A stretch of 30,070 nucleotides of DNA, taken from assembly GCA_964591375.1 (NCBI GenBank), contig CAZQAU010000022.1, forward strand, positions 1 through 30,070, in the 5' to 3' direction. Below are positions 14,936-22,485 of the stretch, piece after piece. Under the pieces are notes generated by a model. It made no database searches. It worked only from the letters and a program-made list of their open reading frames with translations, and was not told where the DNA came from. Origin of the DNA: CAYYYG01 sp964591375. Its GTDB lineage: Bacteria > Patescibacteriota > Microgenomatia > UBA1406 > GWC2-37-13. The position numbers and the translations under genes are program-made. Position 1 is the stretch's first letter; every line of letters begins with the position of its first letter.

Positions 14936-15292
14936 TTACTGAAGACTTTTGATTAAATTATGTACACCATGTTCAATAAGATTAAGAATTGTTTCATCTA
15001 CCTTTTTTTCCCGTTCCGCGGCAAGCAAAATTATTTGCGGATAACAGAGTATGATTTCACCAAAAAGTGACTGTCCTTCGGATGTATCGTTATAAGGAAA
15101 TGCAAGAACGGGCAAAGCCACATCTTCATGTTTATATGTTGATGCTATTTGTCGCATTTTACGTTTTCCTACAAACACTACATTAAGATCGGCTTTCTCA
15201 GATACGCCGTTTTTATCTAATATCTTTTGTACATCAATTTGCAGTTTTTTCTTTCCAACTTTATATCTCGATGGAGAAATAATAGTAATCAT
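14936..15292 (-). CDS. ybeY: YbeY-like endoribonuclease homologue with degenerate metal site
   Basis: 118 residues. The body follows YbeY/UPF0054: NVVFVGKRKMRQIASTYKHE (usual L-T-x-D-x-x-(I/M)-x-x-L-N-x-x-Y), LPVLAFPYND (usual TDVLSFP) and LFGEIILCYPQI (usual LGDIVI). The hallmark zinc motif H-G-x-L-H-L-x-G-Y-D-H is not intact. The protein ends LIEHGVHNLIKSLQ, so the first two His are 3 rather than 4 residues apart and the third His is absent. Other frames downstream do not restore GYDH. YbeY normally matures 16S rRNA 3' ends and supports ribosome quality control. This copy may be inactive or use different ligands. It lies between rpsU and dnaX on one strand. Confidence 0.75.
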   Translation of the reverse strand: MITIISPSRYKVGKKKLQIDVQKILDKNGVSEKADLNVVFVGKRKMRQIASTYKHEDVALPVLAFPYNDTSEGQSLFGEIILCYPQIILLAAEREKKVDETILNLIEHGVHNLIKSLQ

Positions 15293-15316
15293 ACTCTGTT
15301 ATGTGTCCGACTTAAT

Positions 15317-15505
15317 TTATGATGATCTCCTGTGATGTCTTTTCTGGAGTCGCTCTTTTTCTTTTTCTTTCCTCTGTAAAGAGGGCTTTTTGTAAAACTG
15401 TTTTTTTCTTACTTGATCAACTATATCTTCACTGATAAACATTTTAGTGAATTTTTTAAATATTTGATCTTTTGATTCGCCTTTTTTCTTTGTTACTAAT
15501 ACCAT
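15317..15505 (-). CDS. rpsU: Ribosomal protein bS21
   Basis: 62 residues, small-subunit protein. Pattern: VTKKKGESKDQIFKKFTKMF (usual V-x-V-x-x-x-E-S-x-x-x-A-L-R-R-F-K-R), then EDIVDQVRKKQFYKKPSLQR (usual L-R-E-x-K-K-R-E-x-Y-E-K-P-S-x-x-R) and a basic tail ending KRHHRRSS. Length is normal. It has a TATAAT promoter and a Shine-Dalgarno sequence, and heads a likely rpsU-ybeY-dnaX-ybaB-prs transcription unit. Confidence 0.93.
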   Translation of the reverse strand: MVLVTKKKGESKDQIFKKFTKMFISEDIVDQVRKKQFYKKPSLQRKEKEKERLQKRHHRRSS

Positions 15506-15513
15506 GATTTAGT

Positions 15514-15543
15514 GGACCCCCTTTCTTGAAGTGAACAATTATA
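15514..15543 (-). promoter_or_regulatory. rpsU -10 box and ribosome-binding site
   Basis: TATAAT on the minus strand at 15538-15543, and GAAAGGGGGTCC at 15514-15525, 8 nt before the ATG. This predicts a leader of about 25 nt with an SD, unlike the leaderless arrangement elsewhere. Confidence 0.65.
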
Positions 15544-15562
15544 AGTCTATGGTGCCATTGTA

Positions 15563-16396
15563 TTACATTTTCTTGATTATTTCAATTACTTTTGCAAGAG
15601 TTAGTGTGGTGGGCACGGAATTAGGAATTCGTGAAGATCCATTAATAATTATATGATTAGCGCCTTGTATAGACCAATGCGCCTTCTTATCCTCTCTTTT
15701 CAGTAGATCAAATAATTCCTGCAAGTCATACTCTGGTTTAGGGAATGCTTTGATTTTAAGAAAGCCGCGTACAGGGTCTTTTCTGATTGCTATGTCATAT
15801 TTATGTTTTAATGCTAGTTTAACGGATTCTTCATTTTTTGATTCAAAAGCAATTGCTTTTCCCCATATACAGCGAAAGATAAAGCCTTCTTGGAGATCTT
15901 TTTCTGCAGACAACTTGTTTTTCATAACAACCAGCATACTTTCTAAAATATCAAAAAATTTTTCCGTTAGTTCGTGATCGTTTGGTATAAAAGTATGCAT
16001 GGAAAAAACGAGTTGATGAGGAGCAAAATCATAAATGTCTGCATCAGGAGTTGGATAATTTACTTCACGAAAGTTATCAATTTGAGTAACATACTCGACT
16101 ATTCTTTCTAAAGCCAAGGCTTCTTTTTTTTTAAAATAGGGGTTTTGATTCAGGAATTTAAAAACGAGTCGTGCTGCAGAAGTAAATTCACCGGAACCGT
16201 GATGATCAAACTTTCCTTTACCTGTATCAACATGAATTATATCCGGATCTTCATCAGGATCTTTTCCATTTAAAGTTGACTCAACGGGAACAAATGCAAT
16301 TTCTGAATCCTGCCAACCCGGCAAATATTTTTTTATAAGCCACACACTTGTTACAGCATCTAAATCAGGTGATATATGGGTGACAATTGTTTTCAT
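15563..16396 (-). CDS. DHH/MYG1-like metal-dependent phosphoesterase
   Basis: 277 residues. The N-terminus MKTIVTHISPDLDAVTSVWLI has the DHH-family motif I (N/S-P-D-x-D-A). Further motifs: IIHVDTGKGKFDHHGSGEFT (DHH at residues ~64-66) followed by SAARLVFKFL and an acidic helix ERIVEYVTQIDNF. That order (DHH, then S-A-x-L-V-(Y/F), then x-x-x-(V/I)-D-x-x-D-N) is like MYG1-family proteins. The C-terminal half contains WSIQGANHIIINGSSRIPNS, a possible DHHA1-like substrate-binding part. Such proteins hydrolyse phosphodiesters or short oligonucleotides in known relatives. The substrate here is unknown. An extended -10 lies 7 nt before the ATG. Confidence 0.65.
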   Translation of the reverse strand: MKTIVTHISPDLDAVTSVWLIKKYLPGWQDSEIAFVPVESTLNGKDPDEDPDIIHVDTGKGKFDHHGSGEFTSAARLVFKFLNQNPYFKKKEALALERIVEYVTQIDNFREVNYPTPDADIYDFAPHQLVFSMHTFIPNDHELTEKFFDILESMLVVMKNKLSAEKDLQEGFIFRCIWGKAIAFESKNEESVKLALKHKYDIAIRKDPVRGFLKIKAFPKPEYDLQELFDLLKREDKKAHWSIQGANHIIINGSSRIPNSVPTTLTLAKVIEIIKKM

Positions 16397-16403
16397 AAAT
16401 CAA

Positions 16404-16412
16404 ATTATATCA
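16404..16412 (-). promoter_or_regulatory. Extended -10 promoter of the DHH-like gene (leaderless)
   Basis: TGATATAAT on the minus strand, identical to the one before chorismate mutase, ending 7 nt before the ATG at 16396. No -35 is visible. Confidence 0.6.
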
Positions 16413-16428
16413 GCTATAGATGAAAGAA

Positions 16429-18141
16429 TTATTTATTTATTATTTGAAGAATATTTTCAAGAGATAATAATTCTGCAGTTTTTTCAGTTCTCTTTTTATA
16501 TTCAATTTTATCACCAGAACGTTTGGAAATGACTAGTCTATGTGGAATTCCAATAAGATCTGCATCGGCAAATTTTCCACCTGCTCCTGTGTCGACTCTG
16601 TCATCAAACAGTACTTCTATATTGTGACTCATTAATTGTTCATACACAGAATATGTTTTTTTCTTTATTTCTTCATCTTTTAAATCAAGTCCAATCAAGT
16701 GCACAGCAAACGGAGCAATGTTTTGAGGCCACATAATACCACGTTCATCATTGTATACTTCCACAAGCGCTGCAAGTGTGCGACCGATACCTATACCGTA
16801 GCATCCCATGTAGTAAGGTTTTGTTTTGCCATCCTGGTCGACAAACATGGCGTTTTTCATTTTAGTAGTGTAATGATATCCCAGCTGAAAGATATTCCCG
16901 ACTTCAATACCTTTTTTAGTTACTAATTTTTGTCCATTTTTTGCTGTGTCACCTACTCTTACCAGGGCAATATCCGCTTCAATGTCTGCTTTATAGTCGC
17001 GGTCTATATTCATGTTCAGTAAGTCAGTATGTTTTTTATTGGCTCCCCCGTATGCATTTTTAATTGTTCTGAGTGAGTCATCAGCAACAATGATAAATTT
17101 TATGTCTTTTTCTACTAAATCTTTGATGCCAGCGGGAGAAATAAATCCAGGTTCCGAATGAATTTTATTACGAATTTCATCTTCTGTTGCATGTCTTAAC
17201 GTTATTGAATTAGTTACATGCTTTAGTTTTGTTTCGTTGACATCGTAATCACCGCGGATAATGGCAAGTATGAAACGTCCTGTTTCATCAACAAATAATA
17301 CATCCTTTATTTGCTGCCATAGTGGTTTATTATGCAGTTTTTCGCCATCAGTCATTGTAGTACCACGTTCTGCATGTACTTCCTGAAGTGGTTGTTCGAT
17401 TTCATCGATATTCTTTTTTTCTTTAATGGCTACAGCTACTTCTTCATGAGCTGCATATGAGCCATCTTCAGTCATAAAAAATTTACTTTCGCCAATCTCA
17501 GATTCAACTACAAATTCGTGACAATATTCACCACCTATATATCCATTATCAGATTCAACCACATATGTTTTTAGTCCTAAACGTTTGAAAATAGTTTCAT
17601 ATGTCTGCCACATTTTTTTGTACTCTTTTTTAAACTCTTCTTCGTTCTTATCGAATGAATACGCATCTTTCATTATAAATTCACGAACTCTAAGCAAGCC
17701 ACCGCGTGCGCGTAATTCGTCACGAAACTTGGTAGAAAATTGGTAGATATTAATAGGCAGATCCTTATAACTTATCTGAAATTTGCGCATTACGTCTACA
17801 AACATCTCTTCTGCTGTCCCACCTAAAGCATATTCAAATTCCCGACGATCTTTTAATACAGTTAGTTCAAAACCGGTTGTTTTAGTTCTATTTGTTTCTT
17901 TCCACAATGAAAGTGGGTGTAATACCGGTGAAAGCATTTCCTGAGCGCCTGTCTTGTCCATTTCTTCTTTAATGAGCTTCATTATCTTGTGTTGGACAAT
18001 CATCCCCAAAGGCAGAAAGAAATATCGTCCTGCTGTAGATTCACGTACAAATCCAGCTTGATGTAACAATTTATGCGATGTGTAGACTGCATCTGCCGGT
18101 GCTTTTTTTTCTGTTTTGCCGAAAAGTTTTGAATATAACAT
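16429..18141 (-). CDS. proS: Prolyl-tRNA synthetase, bacterial type
   Basis: 570-residue class II synthetase. Motif 1 region GRYFFLPLGMIVQHKIMKLI (~38-57), motif 2 FRDELRARGGLLRVREFIMK (~138-157), motif 3 GCYGIGIGRTLAALVE, and a C-terminal anticodon-binding domain (FAVHLIGLDLKDEEI; VLFDDRVDTGAGGKFADADL). An insertion between motifs 2 and 3 (~220-390) matches the YbaK-like editing domain of bacterial ProRS (FILAIIRGDYDVNETKLKHV; GFISPAG), so mischarged Ala-tRNA-Pro can probably be edited. The start is 5 nt after the kinase stop. It sits downstream of rseP in the same order as in many bacteria. The window also encodes its cognate tRNA-Pro(CGG). Confidence 0.97.
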   Translation of the reverse strand: MLYSKLFGKTEKKAPADAVYTSHKLLHQAGFVRESTAGRYFFLPLGMIVQHKIMKLIKEEMDKTGAQEMLSPVLHPLSLWKETNRTKTTGFELTVLKDRREFEYALGGTAEEMFVDVMRKFQISYKDLPINIYQFSTKFRDELRARGGLLRVREFIMKDAYSFDKNEEEFKKEYKKMWQTYETIFKRLGLKTYVVESDNGYIGGEYCHEFVVESEIGESKFFMTEDGSYAAHEEVAVAIKEKKNIDEIEQPLQEVHAERGTTMTDGEKLHNKPLWQQIKDVLFVDETGRFILAIIRGDYDVNETKLKHVTNSITLRHATEDEIRNKIHSEPGFISPAGIKDLVEKDIKFIIVADDSLRTIKNAYGGANKKHTDLLNMNIDRDYKADIEADIALVRVGDTAKNGQKLVTKKGIEVGNIFQLGYHYTTKMKNAMFVDQDGKTKPYYMGCYGIGIGRTLAALVEVYNDERGIMWPQNIAPFAVHLIGLDLKDEEIKKKTYSVYEQLMSHNIEVLFDDRVDTGAGGKFADADLIGIPHRLVISKRSGDKIEYKKRTEKTAELLSLENILQIINK

Positions 18142-18146
18142 AGTGC

Positions 18147-18716
18147 TTATTTTCTCGTTATCTGTATCTTATCATGTTTATATCCTAAAGCATCAAGAAC
18201 TTTCCCTACTGTTTCATGCTGTCCTGATGAATATGTATCTATAACAAGATGATAATATTTCTTATTAAAAAAGTCATAATTACCATAAATTCGCTGCCAT
18301 TTTTTAATATTTTTTTCTTCCCGTAGTTTAAGAAACTTTTTAGCTTCATCAACAGAAACGCGGTCGCGGTTAGCTAATCGATCCACTCTTAAGGAGTTTT
18401 CACTACAATACAGTAGAATGCGTAATGTATTGGTCAGATCACGAGACATAAATCCTGACAACCATGCTTCAACTACCCAATGTTTTTCATTTCTTAATGT
18501 TTCAAATACTTTTCTTTCGATCTCGCGATCGAAGTCATCGGAAACGAGTGAGGCCAAGGGCAGAACGTTTTCTTTTGTGTACTCGCGCACAAACTGTCCA
18601 ACTGGTTTGAACTGCCAGTGATACGGTTCAAGATAAGGTTTTAAATTTTCCATGAGTGTGGTTGTGCCGACAGCAACCCCACCAGATATAGCTATGTTTT
18701 CGTATTTTAGGTCCAT
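18147..18716 (-). CDS. Cytidylate kinase-like P-loop nucleotide kinase
   Basis: 189 residues with an N-terminal phosphate loop ISGGVAVGTTTL (10-21), in which the usual lysine is Thr18. A similar GSGTTT-type loop is known in archaeal-type cytidylate kinases, so this is a family trait rather than proof of inactivity. Further pieces: FVREYTKENVLPLASL, RKVFETLRNEKHWVVEAWLS (substrate region), a lid with RLANRDRVSVDEAKKFLKLREE, and YYHLVIDTYSSG near the end, as in AAA_18/CMK2 proteins. Likely CMP/dCMP or a related NMP kinase. Given that pyrH is absent between tsf and frr, a pyrimidine role in this operon is plausible (inference). Confidence 0.65.
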   Translation of the reverse strand: MDLKYENIAISGGVAVGTTTLMENLKPYLEPYHWQFKPVGQFVREYTKENVLPLASLVSDDFDREIERKVFETLRNEKHWVVEAWLSGFMSRDLTNTLRILLYCSENSLRVDRLANRDRVSVDEAKKFLKLREEKNIKKWQRIYGNYDFFNKKYYHLVIDTYSSGQHETVGKVLDALGYKHDKIQITRK

Positions 18717-18748
18717 TTCTTTTTAAACAAAAATAATAAAGGCCTGAC

Positions 18749-19903
18749 TTATCTCATCAAACGAATCACATCGTTTATTGAGATAACTATGGCGAGTGCA
18801 ATAAGAACAAAAAAACCAATCATATTTACGTATTTTTCTATTGTTTGATTAGGCCTTTTTCCTGTTATCCATTCATACAAAATAAAGACGAGTCTACCAC
18901 CATCCAGTGCAGGGAATGGAAAGACGTTCATAGTCGCCAGTGATAAGCTTAATAGTGCTGCCAACTGCGCCAGATTAACAAGTAATTTACTACCAGAAAA
19001 TTCTACAATATCGCCAACTACTTGAAAGATACCAACTGGTCCGGAAACTGTTTCAGAAACAGGTCCCAGACTTCTCTGTTTAAACGATGATGAAATAAAG
19101 TAACCCATTGTATTCATACTGTAAGACATAATGTTATAGGAATGGAGAAAACCAGAGAAAATTTTTTGGACTGGTTGATTGTATGTTAAAACAACACTTT
19201 GTGCTAACCCGACGCCTATAGCAGCTCTTTTAAGTTCTTTATTGTATTGTGGTACTACTGTTACAGTTTTCTTTTGATCATCTTTTAAGTTGATGAGTTC
19301 GATAGCAACTTTTTGTCCTTGAGCGTTATTGACATATTTAATCATTTGATCTGGTGTTGAGATGTCAGTCCATGTGTCTGAAGTTTCAGATTTTACTCTT
19401 TGAACAACGTCTCCAATTGTCACTCCAGATTTGGCAGCTGGTGCATTTTTTACAACGTTTGCGACGACAATTTGTTCTTGTTGGGTGCCAAATCTGAATT
19501 TATAGTCACCAAATAATGTGAAAGGATCAGATTTAAAGTTATTAATCCCTAATAGAACGTAATATATAAAAACAGCTAAAACAATATTCATAAAAACTCC
19601 GGCAAGTACGACAACTGCTTTTTGCCAGGGTTTTTTATTAATAAAGGCTCGGTCAGCCATTTTATCGACACCTTTATCTTCTTCATGATATTCTTCACCG
19701 TAAACCTTTACAAAGCCACCAATAGGTAATAAATTCAAGCTATATAAGGTCTCGCCTATCTTTTTGCCTATTACACGGGGAGGAAATCCGAATCCAAACT
19801 CCTCAACATATATTCCATTTTTTTTCGCAGCTATAAAATGTCCAAATTCATGAATTAAAACGAGTAACGCAAGAAGTAATATAAAAATAATTAAAGTTAT
19901 CAT
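18749..19903 (-). CDS. rseP: Site-2 intramembrane metalloprotease RseP/RasP (M50)
   Basis: 384 residues. The first membrane helix carries the zinc motif HEFGH (residues 18-22). Next come GFGFPPRVIGKKIGETLYSL and LPIGGFVKVYGEE (membrane-reentrant strand), a second helix around 90-112, one PDZ domain (VVKNAPAAKSGVTIGDVVQRV, ~147-175), and the C-terminal NVFPFPALDGGRLVF with the LDG motif supplying the third zinc ligand. The last helix is near residue 365. It cleaves membrane-embedded substrates such as anti-sigma factors or signal-peptide remnants. A single PDZ, where E. coli has two, resembles RasP of Gram-positives. It follows frr after a gap, as in the common frr-...-rseP-proS order. Confidence 0.95.
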   Translation of the reverse strand: MITLIIFILLLALLVLIHEFGHFIAAKKNGIYVEEFGFGFPPRVIGKKIGETLYSLNLLPIGGFVKVYGEEYHEEDKGVDKMADRAFINKKPWQKAVVVLAGVFMNIVLAVFIYYVLLGINNFKSDPFTLFGDYKFRFGTQQEQIVVANVVKNAPAAKSGVTIGDVVQRVKSETSDTWTDISTPDQMIKYVNNAQGQKVAIELINLKDDQKKTVTVVPQYNKELKRAAIGVGLAQSVVLTYNQPVQKIFSGFLHSYNIMSYSMNTMGYFISSSFKQRSLGPVSETVSGPVGIFQVVGDIVEFSGSKLLVNLAQLAALLSLSLATMNVFPFPALDGGRLVFILYEWITGKRPNQTIEKYVNMIGFFVLIALAIVISINDVIRLMR

Positions 19904-19925
19904 GTTAAGAATATTACTGAAAATA

Positions 19926-20025
19926 NNNNNNNNNNNNNNNNNNNNNNNNNNNNNNNNNNNNNNNNNNNNNNNNNNNNNNNNNNNNNNNNNNNNNNNNNNN
20001 NNNNNNNNNNNNNNNNNNNNNNNNN
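19926..20025. other. Assembly gap (100 N)
   Basis: It falls right where RRF should end and 23 bases before the rseP start. In many bacteria uppS, cdsA and dxr lie in this interval, so genes may be hidden here. Confidence 0.95.
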
Positions 20026-20567
20026 ATTTCTTTTTCTTTGTTCTTTTTTATGATTTCGATTTCGTCCATTAATTTCTGTGTAGATGTATCAATATCTTTT
20101 TCCATTCTAAATTTATCATCTTTGGTTAAGGTACTTAGTTCGAGCTGTTGTTTTATTTTTTTTCTTGCTTCATCACGATGAGTTCTGATAATATTTTTCT
20201 TTTCTTCTACTTTTTGATTGATTATTTTAATAAGCTTTTGTCTCTGCTCTGTAGATAAAGGAGGAATTCTGATTATGATGCGACCACCTTGTGTGACTGG
20301 CGAAAGACCCATTGGAGATTTTAATATAGCTCGTTCGATATCAGGAGCTGTTATTGGATCGAAAGGAACTACGAGTAACTGAGAAGGTCCTTCTGTTGTA
20401 ATAGTTGCCAGTTCAAGAAGTTTGAATTTAGACTGACCACCGTAAGCATCTACTTGTAAATCTTCAATGACTGCAGGATTAGCACGACCTGTACGAATAG
20501 TTTTCAAATCTTCCTTAAGATGAGCAATGGTTGTTTGGGATGCTTTTGTAAAATCTTCAGTATTCAT
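20026..20567 (-). CDS. frr: Ribosome recycling factor, last residues in gap
   Basis: About 180 residues are visible of a normal ~185, with EF-G partner function in dissolving post-termination ribosomes. Seen: LKEDLKTIRTGRANPAVIED (the conserved RTGRA-x-P), the second domain around VDAYGGQSKFKLLELATITT, GPSQLLVVPFDPITAPDIER, IIIRIPPLSTEQRQKLIK, and the long C-terminal helix with RTHRDEARKKIKQQ. The sequence enters the gap at NKEKE, where RRF typically ends with a few more residues, so the stop is probably a few codons inside the gap. The residues YFQ and the stop at 19914-19916 beyond the gap are probably unrelated. It is 13 nt after tsf. Confidence 0.95.
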
Positions 20568-20580
20568 AGTTATAATCTAA

Positions 20581-21039
20581 TCACATTATACCCAATTCCC
20601 ATCGTGCAAAACGTGCGACTTTAATATTTTCTCCGAATTTAAGAACAGCTTCTTTGATAAGATCAGATATTTTCTTGCTGGAATCCCGAATATATACCTG
20701 CTCCAATAATTCTTCGACTGTTTTGGCTGGTATAGAAGCGGCCTGCATAGCTAACTCCTGGCCTAATTTCTTGAATTCGGCATTTCCGGCGACAAAGTCT
20801 GTTTCTGTCTGGAGTTCTACAATAGCGGCAATCTTTGCATTATGGTGAACATAAGCAAATAAGCCTCCTTGAGAAGTCGAACGTGTGGATTTTTCTTCTA
20901 TTTTTTTCCCGGCTAAAATTGTGAGTTTCTTTTTGGCTTCTTCAATGTTGTCATTTGATTCTTCAAGAGCTTTTTTGCAAAGTGCAAATGAAACTCCGGT
21001 TAATTCTCTAAGTTGTTTGAGTTTTTGAATATCTGCCAT
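20581..21039 (-). CDS. tsf: Elongation factor Ts, short form
   Basis: 152 residues, against 283 in E. coli. The N-terminal UBA-like domain (IQKLKQLRELTGVSFALCKK, ~4-23) is followed by GKKIEEKSTRSTSQGG, the EF-Tu-contacting core VHHNAKIAAIVELQTETDFV with TDFVA near residue 85, and a compact C-terminus. The second half-core and coiled coil of long EF-Ts are missing, as in other short bacterial and mitochondrial-type forms. It starts 3 nt after the rpsB stop, so it is translationally coupled. The stop is TGA. Confidence 0.95.
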   Translation of the reverse strand: MADIQKLKQLRELTGVSFALCKKALEESNDNIEEAKKKLTILAGKKIEEKSTRSTSQGGLFAYVHHNAKIAAIVELQTETDFVAGNAEFKKLGQELAMQAASIPAKTVEELLEQVYIRDSSKKISDLIKEAVLKFGENIKVARFARWELGIM

Positions 21040-21042
21040 AAG

Positions 21043-21819
21043 TTAGCTGGTTTTTGAACTTGATTTCTTTTTTTCTTTTTTTTCTGGTTTAGCAACTGTC
21101 TCTTCTTTATCCTTATTATCTCTACCTTTTATATAAGAGTCAACTAGTTGTTTTAAGACGTACTGTACTAATTCTGGTGAGTCATCATTCATAACTACAG
21201 GAAGTACTTCGTCTGGATTGGAATTAGTATCAACTATAGCTACGACTGGAATATTATTCTTTTTTGCTTCTACGATGGTGTTGCGTTCTTTTTTCGTATC
21301 AACACATATAATAACCTCTGGTCTTTTTAGCATTTCTACTATCCCACCATATAATTTATCGAGTTTTAAGACTTCTTTGTCTAATTTCATGCGTTCATGC
21401 TTAACAAACTTGTCCCATTCTCCATTGGCGCGCTGTTCTTTTAATGTTTTAAGCTTGCGTACATTTTTAATAATCGTTTCAAAGTTTGTTAGTAGACCTG
21501 GAAGCCATTTAGAAGCGATAAAAGGCACATTATTTGCACCACAATACTCTGATGTGAATTGATTAGCAACTTTTTTTGTTACGACAACAAGGATTGTCTT
21601 GTTTTCTTTGCCATACTCTGTAAGCATTCGTTTTGCTTCAGTTAACATAGAAACCGTCATAGTCAGATCAATAATAGATCCGCCATTAACGATTTTGTAT
21701 ACGTATTTACGTGCTCTTGGGTGCAATCTGTTTTTTTTATGACCAAGGTGTGCGCCCATTGAAAACAATTTTTCCACCTCGTCGGTTAGCTCTTTTGTGA
21801 AGGTTGTTGAATTGATCAT
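21043..21819 (-). CDS. rpsB: Ribosomal protein uS2
   Basis: 258 residues from the ATG at 21819. The family body is clear: LFSMGAHLGHKKNRLHPRAR, YKIVNGGSIIDLTMTV, ASKWLPGLLTNF, a coiled-coil hairpin around 115-150, VIICVDTKKERNTIVEA and VAIVDTNSNPDEV. The Lys/Ser-rich tail after residue ~225 is an extension common in CPR. A longer frame from a TTG at 21855 is possible on paper, but that TTG is the first three bases of the -35 element, and the ATG sits 7 nt after the -10, so 21819 is preferred. It heads rpsB-tsf-frr. Confidence 0.96.
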   Translation of the reverse strand: MINSTTFTKELTDEVEKLFSMGAHLGHKKNRLHPRARKYVYKIVNGGSIIDLTMTVSMLTEAKRMLTEYGKENKTILVVVTKKVANQFTSEYCGANNVPFIASKWLPGLLTNFETIIKNVRKLKTLKEQRANGEWDKFVKHERMKLDKEVLKLDKLYGGIVEMLKRPEVIICVDTKKERNTIVEAKKNNIPVVAIVDTNSNPDEVLPVVMNDDSPELVQYVLKQLVDSYIKGRDNKDKEETVAKPEKKEKKKSSSKTS

Positions 21820-21826
21820 AAGTGAG

Positions 21827-21855
21827 ATTTTACTAAGAGATTGTGTAATTTGCAA
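21827..21855 (-). promoter_or_regulatory. rpsB promoter (leaderless)
   Basis: On the minus strand: TTGCAA (21850-21855), 17-bp spacer, TAAAAT (21827-21832), 7 nt to the ATG at 21819. Predicts that the mRNA begins at the start codon. There is no SD. Confidence 0.7.
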
Positions 21856-21880
21856 GGACAGATGTAAGTCCGCTCTTGCT

Positions 21881-22480
21881 TCAGTTTGTCTCTGTAACTT
21901 TTATAAGTCCGTTTTTTGAATTTTCTTCAATCTTATAGGTGTGATTTGGCCCGACTATTTCCCACTTCTCCGGTTCGTCAAAAGCGATTTCTCCGGATCG
22001 GCTAAACCAAGGCAATATAAACCAAAAACTAGGTTTTGTTGTAAATTTTAATGTTCCAAAACAAAATTTACCTGATGGTAGTGCGTCATCTCCTGCAATT
22101 TGAACTTTAGTTATTCGTACAATTCCTGATTTAGAATCATTTTTAGTGGCCAGTAACTGAGTTAGCTTATAGTTATTATTTTTACATTCAGTATTCGGTT
22201 GTGCTGATAGGTTTTCCGAATAATCTAATATTTGAGACGGATATTTTATATATGCTGTCGCTCCCGATACTTTCTCCCCTACTTTGGATTCAAGATATAA
22301 GTTCACTTCAAATGTAGTATTTTTCGAGGCACTGATTTTATCAGTATTAAAGGAAGGCATTACTTCCGATGTTTTTGCCATTACAGGAGATTTTATAAAG
22401 GCCAAAGTAACAACAAAAAAACCAGTTATAAAGTAACAAACAATCTTTTTTTTACTTGATTTCTCAGTGTTGAATAGCAT
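21881..22480 (-). CDS. Secreted cohesin-like domain protein
   Basis: 199 residues. Signal peptide: basic SSKKK, then VCYFITGFFVVTLAFI and a likely cleavage after VMA (~35). The mature part resembles a cohesin/carbohydrate-binding beta-sandwich: ISASKNTTFEVNLYLESKVG, GATAYIKYPSQILDYSEN, SGIVRITKVQIAGDDALPSG and a final strand LKFTT, as in the usual order (V-x-V-x-L-x-x-x-x-x-x-x-x-x-A-x-x-x-(I/L)-x-Y-(D/P)-x-x-x-L). The region FWFILPWFSRSGEIAFDEPE is unusual and not part of a standard cohesin. There is no membrane anchor at the C-terminus. It begins 5 nt after the galU stop and ends 61 bp before rpsB. A surface or extracellular role is inferred. Confidence 0.65.
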   Translation of the reverse strand: MLFNTEKSSKKKIVCYFITGFFVVTLAFIKSPVMAKTSEVMPSFNTDKISASKNTTFEVNLYLESKVGEKVSGATAYIKYPSQILDYSENLSAQPNTECKNNNYKLTQLLATKNDSKSGIVRITKVQIAGDDALPSGKFCFGTLKFTTKPSFWFILPWFSRSGEIAFDEPEKWEIVGPNHTYKIEENSKNGLIKVTETN

Positions 22481-22485
22481 GGTCT

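Noticed and set aside
19914..19925. Residues YFQ plus stop as the true C-terminus of RRF
   Set aside because: They lie beyond an arbitrary gap. RRF is already near full length before the gap, so its stop is probably inside the gap.
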